Assembly (NCBI GenBank): GCA_964405325.1
Contig: CAYONM010000001.1
Span: forward strand, 1 to 64,000
From: CAYONM01 sp964405325
GTDB taxonomy: Bacteria; Planctomycetota; UBA11346
Length of the DNA: 64,000 nucleotides
Direction of reading: 5' to 3'
Shown: positions 63,330-64,000 of the stretch, piece after piece
How the letters are laid out: each line of letters opens with the position of its first letter
Position numbering within the stretch: the first letter of the stretch is position 1
The notes under the pieces: model-generated
Told to the model about the DNA's origin: nothing
The model's database searches: none
Seen by the model: only the letters and a program-made list of their open reading frames with translations
Program-made: the position numbers and the translations under genes

Positions 63330-63706
63330 TCGGGTTTTTGTGGCAGGTGTTCGCGCCAGTCGCCGGTCAGGGCGAGACAGGCCGCGACCTGCTTGAGCAG
63401 GGCACGCTCCTGGTCGTGGTAGCCATCTTCGACCATCGCCACCTGGTATCCGGCCTGCACGATCTCGACCTTGTCGGCGTCATCGATGCGGTCGCGCAGA
63501 CCATGCAGGCGGGACAGGAGGTCGGCGTCATCCTCGTTGCGCATGGCCATGGCCGAGCGCAGTTGACGCTTGGTCAGGCTTCGCCCTGAGACGGCGCTGT
63601 AGGAGGCGCAGGCGGTCTCGAGCTCCTCGTCGCTGATCCGGCCGTCGGCGCTCAGGATGTGGCACATGACGGCCAGGGTGGCCTGATGGACTTCCAAGTC
63701 GGTCAT
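63314..63706 (-). CDS. TerB-like helical protein
   Basis: The 130-residue all-helical protein has the TerB-type acidic motif early (ADGRISDEELETA) and a second related one (VEDGYHDQERALLKQVA), with the spacing seen in TerB and DjlA N-terminal domains. It is probably cytosolic. The ATG overlaps the stop of the upstream SlyD-like gene, so the two form an operon. Tellurite resistance should not be assumed. Confidence 0.7.
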   Translation of the reverse strand: MTDLEVHQATLAVMCHILSADGRISDEELETACASYSAVSGRSLTKRQLRSAMAMRNEDDADLLSRLHGLRDRIDDADKVEIVQAGYQVAMVEDGYHDQERALLKQVAACLALTGDWREHLPQKPDQSQV

Positions 63707-64000
63707 CGTGGATTCCCCGCGAAACGGTGGCTGGAATGGCCTGGCATCGGCGGCGCGTCGAGACCGGGCAGGAGGTCGGGCGCGTCGACCTCGTCGAGTA
63801 GGGCGAGCTCGCGCTCGCTGGCGGGGCGCACCGCCAACACCTGACCCTCGAAACGGAGCTCTTCACCGGCCAGGGGATGATTGGCGCTGGCCACCACCCC
63901 ATCGGGATCGATCCGGATCACCTGCCAGGTGAGCTGCCGGCCACGGCCGCTCGGGTCGTCGCCGACGAAGCGGGCGCCCGGCCGCAGTTCGCGCCGCTGA
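63703..64000 (-). CDS. SlyD-like FKBP-type prolyl isomerase (5' end outside window)
   Basis: The 98 C-terminal codons are visible and the start is beyond the right edge. FEGQVLAVRPASERELA preceded by ASANHPLAGEEL is the SlyD-type signature (DGNHPLAG...v.v..vreAt.eEl) at the end of the isomerase domain. A short unrelated tail follows, without the metal-binding His/Cys tail of E. coli SlyD. It would catalyse prolyl cis-trans isomerisation in the cytosol. Confidence 0.8.
   Translation of the reverse strand, partial: QRRELRPGARFVGDDPSGRGRQLTWQVIRIDPDGVVASANHPLAGEELRFEGQVLAVRPASERELALLDEVDAPDLLPGLDAPPMPGHSSHRFAGNPR

Noticed and set aside
1..64000. Integrase, attachment sites, replication origin, tRNA, rRNA or CRISPR array
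   Set aside because: None could be seen on either strand, so no claim is made on plasmid or ICE status.

Overview
This is a GC-rich Gram-negative window (signal peptides, lipoproteins, an outer-membrane-type barrel and Shine-Dalgarno sites are all visible). It is dominated by a very divergent F-type/ICE-type conjugative type IV secretion system (T4SS) from about 1 to 54534, followed by about 9.5 kb of ordinary-looking cargo or chromosomal genes. The phylum cannot be fixed from sequence alone. An MglA-type GTPase, a Ser/Thr kinase, a sulfatase-modifying-type lipoprotein and a VKOR-DsbA fusion would suit Planctomycetota/Verrucomicrobiota or Myxococcota-like bacteria, but this is only a guess. 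No integrase, replication gene, tRNA, rRNA or CRISPR array was seen, so plasmid versus ICE is unresolved. A run of 100 N marks an assembly gap at 26833-26932.

Layout. (1) 1-10391, minus strand: TraD coupling protein, MOBH relaxase TraI, a multi-HTH regulator, a tail-anchored MglA-like GTPase, and three small membrane or coiled-coil proteins, the last running off the window. From TraI onward the genes overlap or nearly touch. (2) 10392-10622: a divergent control region with a good promoter and a perfect inverted repeat. (3) 10623-29781, plus strand: the pilus-assembly block, with a TrbC-like Trx-fold protein, a 1984-residue secreted protein in the TraN slot, TraU, a second TrbC/TraW-like protein, TraF, TraH, TraG, a double Trx-fold protein, and a VKOR-DsbA disulfide-forming fusion. 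(4) 29962-30318: the pilin as a separate transcription unit, with its own promoter and a strong terminator. (5) 30511-54534, plus strand: TraL, TraE-like proteins, TraK, a 1200-residue TraB/VirB10, a TraV-position lipoprotein, TraC ATPase, a P-loop-less ATPase-like protein, lipoproteins, an SNase-like membrane protein, a DUF4400-like protein, a RecT/Red-beta-like annealing protein, a Ser/Thr kinase, then a barrel, an adhesin and an FGE-like lipoprotein. (6) 54518-64000: a GT-C-like membrane protein, a metallophosphoesterase, two paralogous zeta-toxin-like proteins separated by a MITE-like element, and small housekeeping-type genes (YpeA-like GNAT, bacterial PH domain, TerB-like, SlyD-like).

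How it fits together. TraI and TraD would process and deliver DNA. TraL/E/K/B/V/C plus TraU/W/F/H/G would build the envelope channel and pilus. The VKOR-DsbA fusion could oxidise cysteine-rich periplasmic components such as the TraU-like protein. What looks new is the added layer: a Ras-like polarity-type GTPase in the relaxase operon, a Ser/Thr kinase in the T4SS operon, greatly enlarged TraB and TraD, a giant secreted protein in the TraN slot, an ATPase-like protein lacking its P-loop, and a pilin-like segment at the N-terminus of TraG.
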